Below, in pieces: positions 34,900-45,515 of a stretch of DNA of 64,000 nt. A model generated the notes under the pieces. The model did not search any database, was not told the origin of the DNA, and was given only the letters and a program-made list of their open reading frames with translations. Location: assembly GCF_030272615.1 (NCBI RefSeq), contig NC_081413.1, forward strand, positions 720,950,367 through 721,014,366, given 5' to 3'. The DNA comes from Cryptomeria japonica (Eukaryota > Streptophyta > Pinopsida > Cupressales > Cupressaceae). Numbering within the stretch: the first letter of the stretch is position 1; each line of letters starts with the position of its first letter. The position numbers and the translations under genes were made by a program.

Positions 34900-36034
34900 T
34901 GTTGGATTCAATGAACACTGAGAGGGAGGGGGTGAATCAGTGTTCTGCAATCTTTAATCTTATTAATTTGATTCTTTAACCATCTAATGCAAATCAACAA
35001 AAGAAAGATGCAAACACATAAATCAAATATCTACAACACCGTAACACCAAATTTATACACATAAAACTCGATTAAGGGAAAAACTACAGTGGGATTGAGA
35101 CCCACAATATTAATATACTCTATCAGAAGTATAGAAATATTACATAAGGGGAATTCACATGCATTCAAACACAATACCTAGATCTCACTGCTCAAAATAC
35201 AATAAGGGCTACAACCCCAGAAGGCTCACTGCCTTACAAAAATGATTACAAAAGATAATTGAAATGTCTAAACTGATAAACAACATCTGCAAATACCAAA
35301 ATATAGTTTTGGTTAAGCACAAAGTACATAATCTTACATTGCTCTGCTATACTACTCTGTTCTACTATTTTCTATATTCCAAAGCACAAATCCTTTACTT
35401 GTGCATGTGAGACTACGCACAATCGCTCAAAAATATCTTCCACACAACCATCGATATCAAAATAGACAATATCAATCACTCTTATATATCTTCAACACGA
35501 GATTAGGTCTTCTTCATGTTGGCCCAAAAACGCATAACACACAAATGAAATGTGTAAGAACTGTCAGCTCAATCCGAGATTGAATGCATATGTGAACCAA
35601 AAATAATTGTCCACACTCTTCCCATATGTCGACTAACAATCCTCGAACACAAAAACAACCACCAAAATCAATCCACATAATCTACACAATGATTATCCAC
35701 ACGAGACTACTAATGAACACTGTTCTATCTAAAAACTTGTATACCGGATCTTCTAACTCAATCTAGAATCAACACCAAAGGCCACAAACCTGGAATAAGG
35801 TACTCCAGACATCCATCTATCTTCCTCTAGCTCTGAAACACAAGATATTTACCAAAAATAAATTGCCAACCAAAATAATGCATTATGTCAGATGTCATGT
35901 TCTATCTCACCAGACCTAACCAAAACTCAATTACTCTTTGGGTATGAATAAATAATGAATTGTGGATGGGTGCATTAGCATTAGGTGCCATCAATTACAA
36001 CATATGACTACTTGTGTAGTGTCTCTTGCCAACA
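34900..36034 (-). repeat. Outer element 3' LTR
   Basis: 1,135 bp, starting TGTTGGATTC and ending TTGCCAACA. It is longer than its partner by about 90 bp, including a stretch near 35090-35130 absent at the right. Many substitutions mark it as the oldest LTR pair in the nest. Confidence 0.9.
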
Positions 36035-36050
36035 ATCTCCCCATTTGGCA
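36035..36050 (-). promoter_or_regulatory. Outer element polypurine tract
   Basis: The minus strand reads AATGGGGAGAT next to the LTR start TGTTGGCAAG. A near-inverted copy of the tract region lies at 36198-36219. Confidence 0.75.
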
Positions 36051-36278
36051 TTGATGGCAATACTTAGTGCAAAATGACTAAGTGTCAGAACCAAAACCAA
36101 AACATTATACACTACAACCAAAAATCTAACAACCAAACTCCAAAAGTTAAAAAATCCCCCTAAGATCAACATTTTTTACTGACCTATACTCCCCCTTTGA
36201 CATCAATGCCAAAGATGGGGTTTCGAATGTTAAAATTCAAGCCAAAATTCTATATACATATATACACATAGCCCTTAC

Positions 36279-37648
36279 TTACAAAAACTTGAAAATATTT
36301 GCAAAAGAGTTCTTCAATGAATTCAAGTGATTATCCCAGCCCTTCTTGAGAATCTCCAAGATGGTTATGATCCCACTAAATAGATAGGCTTGCGTCTCTA
36401 CTACCTTGAGATCTGTTGGTTCACTGGTAGCCTAAGCATTTTGAGCATCTGTCAAGGCACTAAGCATAGTGTCCAACTTAGGAGTAATATGACTCTGAAG
36501 TTCACTCACTCTGCCAATTATTCTTTCCCTATGATGGCTCAAACTCCTAATCTTGTCAAGTAAAGATCCTACCTAATCTTCATGACCACTCATAGAAACT
36601 GACAGTGGATCAACTGGCTAAGATATCTGGGCTAACTAAGTTTCAATTTACTTGGCCTTCTTTTCAATATCCTCGGTAAATTTGGACAGCGATAGACATG
36701 ATTTATAGATGTTACCACCTTCAGATAAGCCATCTTGCATTCTCTTGACACATGTATCCAATGTAGCTTTGTCATCAACAATCATTATTTTCAATGTCCT
36801 GAGCCTCTTAGCATTGAATTCACTCTGAACCTTCACCTCAACTAACTTTTCCAACGACTCAAAATGAGTATCTACAGAGTTGATCAAACTCTTCAGTTGT
36901 TCGGATGGAGTATCTGACTTAATCTTTACATAGGAAGGCATTATTTTCTCAAGAATACTGGATGCTAGAGTAAGTAGTTTACTATCTTCAATGTGAGATT
37001 TTAGGAGATCTTCACTTGCCTTGGCTTGAGCAAATGAAGCTAATTGAATCTTTTGAATAGGAGATAGAGAGGCGAGGTTAATTGGCCCTTGTACAAATTT
37101 TGGGTCATCTAAAATCTATTTTCCCTTCACTGCCTCTACAGTTTCCCTTACTTCAGTATCAACTTCAACCTTAACATCAACCTTCTCCTTGTCTGCTACC
37201 TTATTTGCATCAGCCTTAGCTGGGACTGCATTCTTCTCAATTGTCTCAATAGGATCAACAGTGTCAACTAGAGGATTCTAAGCATCCTCAACCTCATTTG
37301 CTTTACTTGCTTCTCCTTCACCCTTATCTGGTGCATCCTCATCTTTGGCATCTTTCAGAACATTTACTTCTTCCTGATCATCTGTCTGCACTTCCAGAAT
37401 AGAGGGAGTATCAACCTTTGTCTACTCAGTTTTCGGATCATCCCCAGTTTTCTCAAGGATAACCACATATTAATTTTGAAGTAATATCTTCCTCAAAATT
37501 GTCTCAATGTCTTTTATAACTTCATCAATTTTTCCAATCATTATCTTATTTACTCTTGTTTTACTTCATAACTCATTCTTTGCTAACTTAAGAATTCTTG
37601 CAATTTCTTCCTTAGATATTATGAAGCATAAATTGACTAGCACATATT
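36279..37648 (-). pseudogene. Outer element ORF2, C-terminal segment
   Basis: This continues ORF2 (58302 to 56518, then 43700 to 43639) after the copia insertion. Once one copy of each target duplication and the two insertions are removed, the frame is unchanged. It is rich in Lys, Glu, Asp and Val (about 37480-37100), then has coiled-coil-like heptads (KIKSDTPSEQLKSLINSV, and ESLEKLVEVKVQSEF). Stops occur at several places, including 36648. The last frame stop is at 36279. No known domain was seen. Confidence 0.6.
37644..37648. repeat. Target site duplication of copia element, left copy
   Basis: ATATT, matching 43639-43643. Confidence 0.9.
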
Positions 37649-37967
37649 TGTAGGATTTGAGAAATACAAATCCACAGAACCCAAAGAAACCTACATGCAA
37701 GAAACCTGTTATAGAGAAAGAGAGAGAACGAAAACAAGGGTTTTGGCTCTGACAAAGTGAAAAGATTTATTATCAGAGAAAAAATGAATCAAGAAGAGTA
37801 AATAATACAAGAGATCGATCCTTATAAAGGAGATCAACACCAAAAGGAAAACCTAACCCTAAGGTGTGTGCATTTAATAATTAAATATTAATTATTAAAT
37901 GACTAATATGTGCATAAAGGGAAATCTTAAGAGGAGAGTAAAGTTAATTAATTACTTTACTCTAACA
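37649..37967 (-). repeat. Copia 3' LTR
   Basis: 319 bp, TGTAGGATTT...CTCTAACA. It is the same length as the partner and differs at 10 sites, all transitions. Confidence 0.96.
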
Positions 37968-37978
37968 CCCCCCCTTAA
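37968..37978 (-). promoter_or_regulatory. Copia polypurine tract
   Basis: The minus strand reads TTAAGGGGGGG next to the LTR start TGTTAGAG. Confidence 0.85.
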
Positions 37979-38173
37979 GATGAGCTACAATGCAGAAGAA
38001 AGCAAAGGAACTACAATGCAAAAGAGGGTCCCGGCAACAAGGCCTGATCAGGTACCCGAATACAAGAAAATCTCTATAAAGCGGAGTAAAGGAGAAAACC
38101 CAGTGGGAAAAAACTCCTCTCCAAAAAGAGATAAAGAATCATGCTGAAAAGAAAACATGAAGGAAGGAAGGCC

Positions 38174-38839
38174 TCACTGAGACCCCCCAAGGACAACTTC
38201 CTTCACCCCAAGCATGGAGCGCAACTGAAGATAGCGCGGAGATGCCAAAGGTTTAGTGAAGATGTCTGCAACCTGCTCCTCTATAGGAATGTACTCCAAG
38301 ATGAGAGAACCATCCTGAATCAACTGTCTGATGAAGTGCATGTGGATTTCAATGTGCTTTGTCCGCTGATGCTCCACTGGGTTGCGAGAAATGTGAATGG
38401 CACTCTGATTGTCACACCAAAGAAGAGTGGGACAATCTGGAGGAAACCCAAACTCTGTCATCAACTACCGAAGCCATAAAACCTCCTGACTGGCTAACAC
38501 TGCTGCACGGTACTCAGCCTCTATGGATGATAATGCAATAGCAGATTGCTTCTTGCAAGACCATGTGATAGGACCAGAACCAAGGCAAAAAATGAAACCA
38601 GAAGTAGACTTCCGATCATTGACATCACCAGCCCAATCGGAGTCAGTGAAGCCAATGATGTGAGGGGATCTTGAAGTGTAGTGAATGCCATAATGAGTGG
38701 TGCCCTGAATGTGCCTCAAAATACGTTTGACTGCTTGCCTATGGCTCTCATGAGGATCATGGGAGAACCGAGAGACAAGGCCAACCGCAAAGGAAAGATC
38801 AGGATGAAAATGTGTCAGGTACAACAAACTCCCAACCAA
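38174..38839 (-). pseudogene. Copia RNase H and C-terminus
   Basis: The RT connection MVGSLLYLTHFHPDLSFAVG leads into the RNase H core (GFTDSDWAGDVNDRKSTSGF, SSIEAEYRAA, CDNQSAIHI), and it ends with the copia signature EEQVADIFTKPLA. One stop separates the two halves (at 38465), in the same frame. It would remove RNA from RNA:DNA hybrids. Confidence 0.92.
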
Positions 38840-39010
38840 CTACCTGTATAAAGTGGGGTCTACTGAAGGAGTAGAGCAAGTGGAAGACAAAACAACACCT
38901 AACTGAAATGGAGTGGGGGCAGACTTGCAATCAAGCATGCCAAATCACTGAAGCATATCAAGAGCATACTTCTCCTGAAATATGGAAATCCCATCCGAAG
39001 ACTGAATAAG

Positions 39011-40222
39011 CTATAGACCCAGAAAGAAGTGCAAGAGACCAAGATCTGTCATCTCAAACTGCTCCATCAAAGCTCTCTGAACACTCTGAATCATGGAGGA
39101 TGAGCTACCTGTAATGATGAGATCATCTACATATAGCATTAGAATCAAAAGATCACCCTCCTGACGCTGAATATAGACTGTGTGATTAGAATGACAGCGT
39201 GTGAAGTGAGAGGAAAGCAAGAAGGAGTCCATCTTCTCATACCAAGCCCTGGGGGCTTGTTTGAGACCATACAATGAACGTCGAAGTCTGCAAACCAAAG
39301 AAGTGTCCTACACAAAACCCTAAGGTTGTTCCATATAGATATCCTCATGTAGGTCTCCATGCAAGAAGGCACTCTTCACATCCATCTGAAACACTGTCCA
39401 TCCCTATGAAGTTGCAAGTGAAAGTACCAGGCGTATAGAATTCATCTTGGTGACAGGAGCAAAGGTCTCAGAGTAGTCAATACCCTCTACCTGAGAAAAC
39501 CCCTTTGCAACAAGACATGCCTTATACTTATCAATAGAACCATCTGTAGCATACTTGGTACGATACACCCACTTGCACCGAACCAACTTTCTTCCCTTAG
39601 GAAGAGGACAAAGATCCCAGGTATGATTCTTCATCAAAGAAGAATACTCCTCATCCATGGCCCTATCCCACTCAAGGTGTCCTATCACCTCTAAAAACTT
39701 TTGAGGATCAGCTGAAATTGCATGACTCAAAAGACTAGAACCAGATGTCTGAGCACGAGTGCGACGAGTATCTGAAGGATCACCTGCCAAAGAACCAGCT
39801 GCATCAACAATGTCATAGGCCCACCTCGGTAAAGATGGAGCAACTGGTGGTGGTGGAGATGGTGGATCATCATCTACATCATCCTCAAGAGATAAGTAAT
39901 CCTCAAGAGATGAAGAGGAAGGAGTAGGCAATGAGGGAGAAGCTAGTGATGGAGAATCCATCTGAGGATAGCACTCATAAAACTGGACATCCCGTCGAAA
40001 CAAGACCTCTCTGGAATCAGGATCAAACAACCTATATGCCTTAACATCCTCACAGTAGCCAACAAATATGAGTGGTTGGCTCTTCCTCTCCATGGCTTTC
40101 CGCTGAGCATCAAGAATAAATGCCCAAGCCTCACTACCAAAAACTCGGAATGAAGAAACATCAGGCTTGACATGGGTCCAAGCCTCCTCAGGAGTCATAT
40201 GTCGCAATGCCTTATGCGGCAT
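39011..40222 (-). pseudogene. Copia reverse transcriptase
   Basis: RT fingers with WDLCPLPKGRKLVRCKWVYR and VAKGFSQVEGIDYSETFAPV lie at 39700-39404. The palm with SLYGLKQAPRAWYEKMD and the catalytic LMLYVDDLIITG lies near 39140. The region upstream (40222-39800) is the integrase C-terminal and linker part, with HKALRHMTPEEAW. Stops occur around 39400-39300, while the frame is kept down to 38174. A further gap (39010-38840) also contains stops. Confidence 0.92.
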
Positions 40223-40737
40223 CCGATTCTAAATATAGTTGGCACAATTGACCGCCTCAGCCCAAAATGAAGAACTCATAGCTCGAGACTGTATCATACA
40301 ATTTGCCATCTCCCATAAGGTTCTGTTCTTTCTCTCAGCAACACCATTCTGCTGAGGGTGTAAGGAACTGTAAACTGATGCTGTAAACCATGCTCAGTGA
40401 AAAAATCTCTGAAAGCCTGATTAACATACTCCCCCCCATTATCTGTGCGTATCCTCCTGATAGAAAGTCCAGATTGCTTCTCCACAAATGTCTTAAAAAT
40501 CCGGAATGAGTCAAAGACATCAGACATGTACTTAATAAAGTACACCCATGTACATCTGGAGAAGTCAGCAATAAAAGTGATAAGATCACTGCGTACCAAC
40601 TCTAGGACTGCCCTAGCACGTGAGGCTTGACCCTTAGGAAAAGGATCTTGATGATGTTTGCCAAGAACACAACCACGACATACACCATCAGTACAAGAAA
40701 TCTGTGGAAGCCCAATCAAAAGTGCCTGTGTACTCAT
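40223..40737 (-). pseudogene. Copia integrase, with deletion and frameshift
   Basis: The zinc module CRGCVLGKHHQDPF and the core with FVEKQSGLSIRRIRTDNGGE are present. About 20 residues normally between the first catalytic Asp (VRSD) and the TFIADFSR strand are missing, so the segment reads VRSDLITFIADFSR. A single-base loss near 40360 breaks the frame right before the third catalytic residue. From there the frame matches the RT part. Confidence 0.88.
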
Positions 40738-41298
40738 CTACTGTAGATATCTATAATTGACATGGCCAAAACGCTCATGCCAAAGCCTGCTCACTGAATC
40801 TGCATGTGCTATAAGAGAGGAACCAACAGTGTCAGAACTCTCAAAGCCATCAAAGCTATATAAGTGAGATGAAGAATCCACACTCCCAGTAGCCACAACC
40901 AAGTCAGGATCATGAAGATCTCGAATAACCACATCATGAGGTGAGAACTCAACTGTCTTACCAGAGCCAGAGTGGCAAATCTGATAAACGGATAGAAGGT
41001 TTGTCGAAATGTCAGGAACCAAAAGCACATCCTGTAAACAACCACCATCCAATGAAACAGTTCCAAACCCCTGAACGGAAAGTTGTGCTGAGTCACCAAC
41101 TGCAATATGTCTAGTGCCTGTAGGGGCAAGAACGGTGAGCAAATCCGCTGTGTGTGTCATATGGTGAGAGGCACCAGAATCTAGAATCCAAGTGGGTGCT
41201 GAGGACAATGCTTGTGCAGAAAGAGCATGACCTTTCCCAGTGGGTTGTGAAGGAGGCTGAGGTGCACTGATATTATGCTGCTGCATGGCTTCCTCCAA
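40738..41298 (-). pseudogene. Copia protease and pre-integrase domain
   Basis: The protease active site is TWILDSGASHHMTHTADLL. The GAG-pre-integrase part follows, with SRLWHERFGHVNYRYLQ. Both are typical of plant copia polyproteins. This segment is in frame with gag upstream. Confidence 0.92.
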
Positions 41299-42159
41299 AG
41301 CCTCTAAACATTTCCAACACCTGGAAATGGGATGTCCTTCCTTGCCACTAAAACTGCAAGGATCACCGGAGTTCTTCTTAGTCTTGGAGGAAGACTCACC
41401 AGACTTTGAAGATTTGCCCTTTTTAGAATTGAACTGTGGTTTTGAATCAGACTTAGGTGGTGGCTTGGAGGGATTCTCGCTAGCCTCTGAATCTTTCTTA
41501 GGCTTCAGTTTTTGCTTATGTTTACCTTTGGAGGACTAGGCTACCAATGCTCGGTTCTGTGAACCTAAAAGTGAATCCAACTGCTTAAGCTTAGCTTGCT
41601 CACAAGTCAGACGATCACAAAAGACCTCAAAAGAAGGCATGACATGACGAGCACCCAAGGCATCCATGGTGGAATAGAAAGTCGAAGAGAAGATCTAAAA
41701 TGGACCCCGAAGCTTGGAGAGAATCAGGAAAATGCACTCTGTATCGGTCTTAGTCTTACCACAACCCTGCAAGATAGATCTTTGTTGTTTGAACTTCATC
41801 AGAAAGTCCTCAATAGAGGGAAATGAATCAGGTACCAAGGAAGTTAACTCGACCTCAAGCTGCAAAGCTCTGAACTCATTGACAGTACCAAAAAGTCCAT
41901 CAAACTTGGTCCAAATGGCTCGAGGAGTGAGACAACCCTCAAGATGAAACTGGAGACTGTTGGAAATGTGTAAAGCCATCAATCCCATAGCCTAATCCAT
42001 ATTGTTCCTGTGTTGCATAACCTCAAAGGGACATGTCAACTGAGGTTGAACCTCATCCAAACAGGACCATAACCCTCGAGACTGGAGAAGAGTCATCATG
42101 CAACCCTTCCAAGTGTGGTAATTATGCAGTGTGAGAGAGTCAATAGGTCTATCGACCAT
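41299..42159 (-). pseudogene. Copia gag
   Basis: The start ATG is at 42159. An UBN2-type gag domain is seen (HNYHTW near the start; later RAIWTKFDGLFGTVNEFRAL, SIEDFLMKFKQQRSILQGCG). A Lys/Ser-rich stretch and a zinc knuckle (CSFSGKEGHPISRC, second Cys changed to Ser) follow near 41330. Stops are at about 41989, 41695 and 41540. Confidence 0.85.
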
Positions 42160-43306
42160 ACTATGAACTGTGCCTCAACTGCTCTGTATTTTTTAATTAT
42201 TATTAAGTGGTCTTTCAGAACTAGATAGAAGATGTAGAAGGGGTTTGAATGTTTTGTTTTGGTATTTTTATATTCTAGTTTTTTAATGTAAAGAATAGAA
42301 AGCAAGAAAAAAACACCCCCCCACAATTCAAAAAACTAATCCCCAGTACAAACTGAAAGCCTGAAAATGATAGAAAGTAGTAACGGGTTGAGACAAAATT
42401 ATGAGCACTTGAAGAATTTACTAATGAAATAGACTATAGATCTGGAAAGACCACAGAACCACCTTTTCAACGCCTATTCGCTTTCAAAAAATGGAGCAAA
42501 AATGAGCAAGTTATGCCCTTCGGAGTGCAAAAAGGCTCATCGGACTTTAACTGCAAAAAAATATAATCAAATTGGAAAAATATGAAAAAATTCCTGCACC
42601 ATTAGAACAGGCTTGGAGTCATCTTTCCAACGCCTATTTGTTTTCGAAAAAAAGAGATCGGACGTCGGAGTTATGCCCAATTTTGTAAAACAGCTCCAAA
42701 AAATCCAAATGGCCCTTCTAGCCCTCAGGGGCTTAAAAAAATAGGCCCTGGTTAGCTGGGCGACAAAGGGTTGGCGCAGGGCTGGTGGCGCGGGGACGGA
42801 GCATGGGTGGTGCTACTAGTGCTAGCGGAGGGTGGGAGGTGCTCGGGCGGCTCAGGGGAGGCAAGCTTCGCCGGTGGCGCGACGGTGGCTGCCTGGCCGC
42901 GGCCGGTGGGGACCGCCGGCGGTGGTGGCCGCTGGGCTACACACCGGCGGTGCGGGGCTGTAAATTGGCGGTGCCCTTTTTTTCAAAAAAATTGCATTTT
43001 TTTTAAAAAAAATTTGATGTTTTTTTTATTTTTCTGCCTCGTGCTGCGTGCCCTAGGGCTGTACAGCCTTGGGGCAAAAAAATTTTTGCCTTCTGAAGCA
43101 ACTGTGTCCAAATCGGACAAATTTTCTATGAAAATAGGGGTTTTTGGGCGCTGCAAGCTCAACGGTGAGGTTCGTTTGGGCTCAAAGTGCTCCAAAAAAA
43201 GTACCCCTATTCCAAAATAAAAACAGAAGACAAAAACACAGATCTGATGCAACCAAAACCTAGATCTCAAAATCTTTCAAAAATCTAAACAAGCTACAAT
43301 AGATAT
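42160..43306 (-). other. Copia 5' leader with a GC-rich block
   Basis: The untranslated leader is about 1.15 kb. At 42735-42965 it is strikingly GC-rich (runs of GGCGG, CGGTGG) unlike the rest of the window. A 149-codon plus-strand ORF across this block has no recognisable domain. The block could be a captured host fragment. Confidence 0.55.
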
Positions 43307-43319
43307 GGCTCTGATACCA
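43307..43319 (-). promoter_or_regulatory. Copia primer-binding site (tRNA-iMet)
   Basis: The minus strand reads TGGTATCAGAGCC immediately after the 5' LTR, the standard initiator-methionine tRNA match of plant copia elements. Confidence 0.95.
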
Positions 43320-43638
43320 TGTAGGATTTGAGAAATACAAATCCACAGAACCCAAAGAAACCTGCATGCAAGAAACCTGTCACAGAGAAAGAGAGAGAAC
43401 GAAAACAAGGGTTTTGGCTTTGACAAAGTGAAAAGATTTATTATCAGAGAAAAAATGAATCAAGAAGAATAAATAATACAAGAGATCGATCTTTATAAAG
43501 GAGATCAACACCGAAAGGAAAACCTAGCCCTAAGGTGTGTGCATTTAACAATTAAATATTAATTATTAAATGACTAATATGTGCATAAAGGGAAATCTTA
43601 AGAAGAGAGTAAAGTTAATTAATTACTTTACTCTAACA
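43320..43638 (-). repeat. Copia 5' LTR
   Basis: 319 bp, the partner of 37649-37967. Confidence 0.96.
43491..43500 (-). promoter_or_regulatory. TATA box in copia 5' LTR
   Basis: CTTTATAAAG, which reads the same on both strands. Confidence 0.5.
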
Positions 43639-43700
43639 ATATTCTCTTAATCTATCTTCTTCTACCCTTGCAGTTACCTTTCTCATATCCAAAACATCAT
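43639..43700 (-). pseudogene. Outer element ORF2, middle fragment between the two insertions
   Basis: This is 62 bp of outer-element coding sequence (one frame open, with KVTARVEEDRLRE) trapped between the copia and Tat-3 insertions. It begins with the copia duplication ATATT and ends with the Tat-3 duplication ATCAT. Confidence 0.8.
43696..43700. repeat. Target site duplication of Tat-3, left copy
   Basis: ATCAT, matching 56518-56522. Confidence 0.9.
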
Positions 43701-44710
43701 TGTAGCGTCGTAAATTGTACGCACTTGCTAGGGTGGTACAATTTCACACCTAGTTTAGCACCCGCCTTAGTGCATTTTGCATTTTGCATTGCATTTCTCC
43801 TTTAGCACTTAATTAATCAAATTAATTAGGTCTAAGGTCTTATTTCATCGTCCTTTGCATCATAAAGTTGGGCCCTTTCGCTAAAGCGTGCCCTTTGCAT
43901 TTTATTCTTCCAATACATCACTTAATCAAAAACCCTAATTAAGTCCTATTTTGAACTTGGGGGCTTGGTTTCGGGGTCAAAACATCTCAAAATCACCTGT
44001 AACTTCGAGATTCTCTCTAAAATCATCATATCCGACAGCCCTGAAAATTTGGTGAAAAGTTGTCGGGACCGTGGCGCCCGGAGTGCACATGGTCCCGGAC
44101 ATTTTTCTCGAAATTTTGGGAGCACAATCCAATCATAAAATAAAGCTTAACCCCAAGAAATTGGTGAGATATTCAATCTCTAGGTCGGCCAAAAGATGAA
44201 TTTATGATCTAGGGTTTCCTACATAAGAGCTCTCTTTCTTCATTTGAAAGGGATCCGATTTTTGTTTTCAGGAACCTCATATGCAGCGAAAGAGAAGATC
44301 TTTGAAGACTTCAACAACATTCAACATCCTTCTATCAAGCACTTATCAAATTCATTCATCCACTTAGGGCTTGGAAGACATTGAAGAACAATAGGAGATT
44401 ACCAACTGAAGATTGGCTTGTACTCCTCCCTTGAGGGTTGGGTATGATTTCATGTTGTTTTCATGTCTTTGCATAAGCTTCAATATATCATTTATTCATG
44501 CTTTAGATCACTTTGCATCTTGATTTAGAGCATTTACATTATCATTTACAAGCAATTAGGGTTTACTTTCTAGGTTGCTCTAGTTTGCTTTCTTGCATTT
44601 TAGGACCTTGCACACACACTAGGTCTGCACACACAATACATTTTACATAACAACTTGGCTATTCGTGGAGGTGGAAATCACTGAAACAGGGGTTTGACTA
44701 AGGCAAAACC

Positions 44711-44718
44711 CTATATAG
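44711..44718 (+). promoter_or_regulatory. TATA box in Tat-3 5' LTR
   Basis: CTATATAG, upstream of the GC-rich repeat part, which would thus be in the transcribed leader. Confidence 0.55.
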
Positions 44719-44847
44719 CCGCCCATACACCCTTTTTCAGATATCAGTGCAGGTTTAGGACTCAGACGACGCCGCAGGATACAGATCCAGAGAGAACAGG
44801 TCGAGACAGCACTCTGTATCAAATTGCAGACCAGAAGACTGGGACAA

Positions 44848-44908
44848 GGGCGCTGGGTGCCCTGGTCCTGCCAGGACAGAGGCGCTGGGCACCCTGGTCC
44901 TCCGGACA
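44848..44908 (+). repeat. 30-32-bp GC-rich repeat in Tat-3 5' LTR (2 copies)
   Basis: The unit contains GGCGCTGGG(C/T)(G/A)CCCTGGTCC and GGACAG. The 3' LTR carries three units (55990-56090), which explains its extra 30 bp. Confidence 0.8.
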
Positions 44909-45344
44909 GATAGCTTTTCCGACAGTTTTTGGCAGTGTTCCAAAGTGCATAACGACAGTTTCCGGTGCAGTTTTCAGGACAGAATCAGGACAGTGGCGCC
45001 CGCGCCCCCGTCCCGAACATTTTCAGTCCGATTTTGACTCCGGGTACACATCTACATTCTTATTTCATCCTTGTATTTACAGTTGTTCATTGTTTAATCT
45101 CAATTCTGCAATCTTGTTATTAGTTCATACTTGCATTTTGGGATTAGGGTTTGAACTTACATCATTTGATCTTACAATTTCAACAAGGGAATAGAAATCC
45201 TAATAGATATCCCGTGGCTCTCTCTTTCACAAAAAGAAGTAGCCAATTGTGCGATATCTCTAGGCTCTTTTGTATTCCGTAATGTGTGTCAAAAGGTAGG
45301 ATTAGGGCATGTTAACCTAGTCTCGCTTTTTCCCCTACACATTT

Positions 45345-45360
45345 TGGTGAACCCGACGTG
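45345..45360 (+). promoter_or_regulatory. Tat-3 primer-binding site
   Basis: TGGTGAACCCGACGTG follows the LTR after three T's. The position and TGG start fit a primer-binding site. I cannot name the tRNA with certainty. Confidence 0.75.
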
Positions 45361-45515
45361 AATCTATCATTGCTTCCTCTTGCATTGCATTTGTTAGATC
45401 TAGATCTAGATTTAGTGTGTTTTCATTTCATTTTCATTAAAAAGAAAAAAAAAAAAAAAAAAAAAGAGTGTGTTTCTTTGCATTGTGTGTTTAAATTTTA
45501 TGCAATCTTTTCAAA

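Larger units (their letters stand above)
37649..43638 (-). mobile_element. Ty1/copia retrotransposon inserted in outer element
   Basis: The element is 5,990 bp with two 319-bp LTRs, an ATATT duplication, a tRNA-iMet primer-binding site and a G-rich polypurine tract. On the minus strand it has gag, protease, integrase, reverse transcriptase and RNase H in copia order. One gag-pol frame starts at 42159 and is broken by stops, one internal deletion in integrase and one single-base frameshift near 40360. The LTRs differ at 10 positions. It lies inside ORF2 of the outer element. Confidence 0.96.
43701..45341 (+). repeat. Tat-3 5' LTR
   Basis: 1,641 bp, TGTAGCGTCG...CTACACA. It contains two copies of a 30-32-bp GC-rich unit (around 44850-44905), against three in the 3' LTR. 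A 166-codon ORF across it (44694-45194) is not a recognised protein. Confidence 0.95.

Noticed and set aside
42771-43220. 149-codon Gly-rich ORF as a cellular gene
   Set aside because: It lies in the copia leader on the opposite strand, has no domain, and extends into poly-T sequence. Only the GC-rich block itself is noted.
44694-45194. 166-codon ORF in the Tat-3 LTR
   Set aside because: It sits across the promoter and repeat part of the LTR and is not kept at the same length in the other LTR, so it is unlikely to be a protein.
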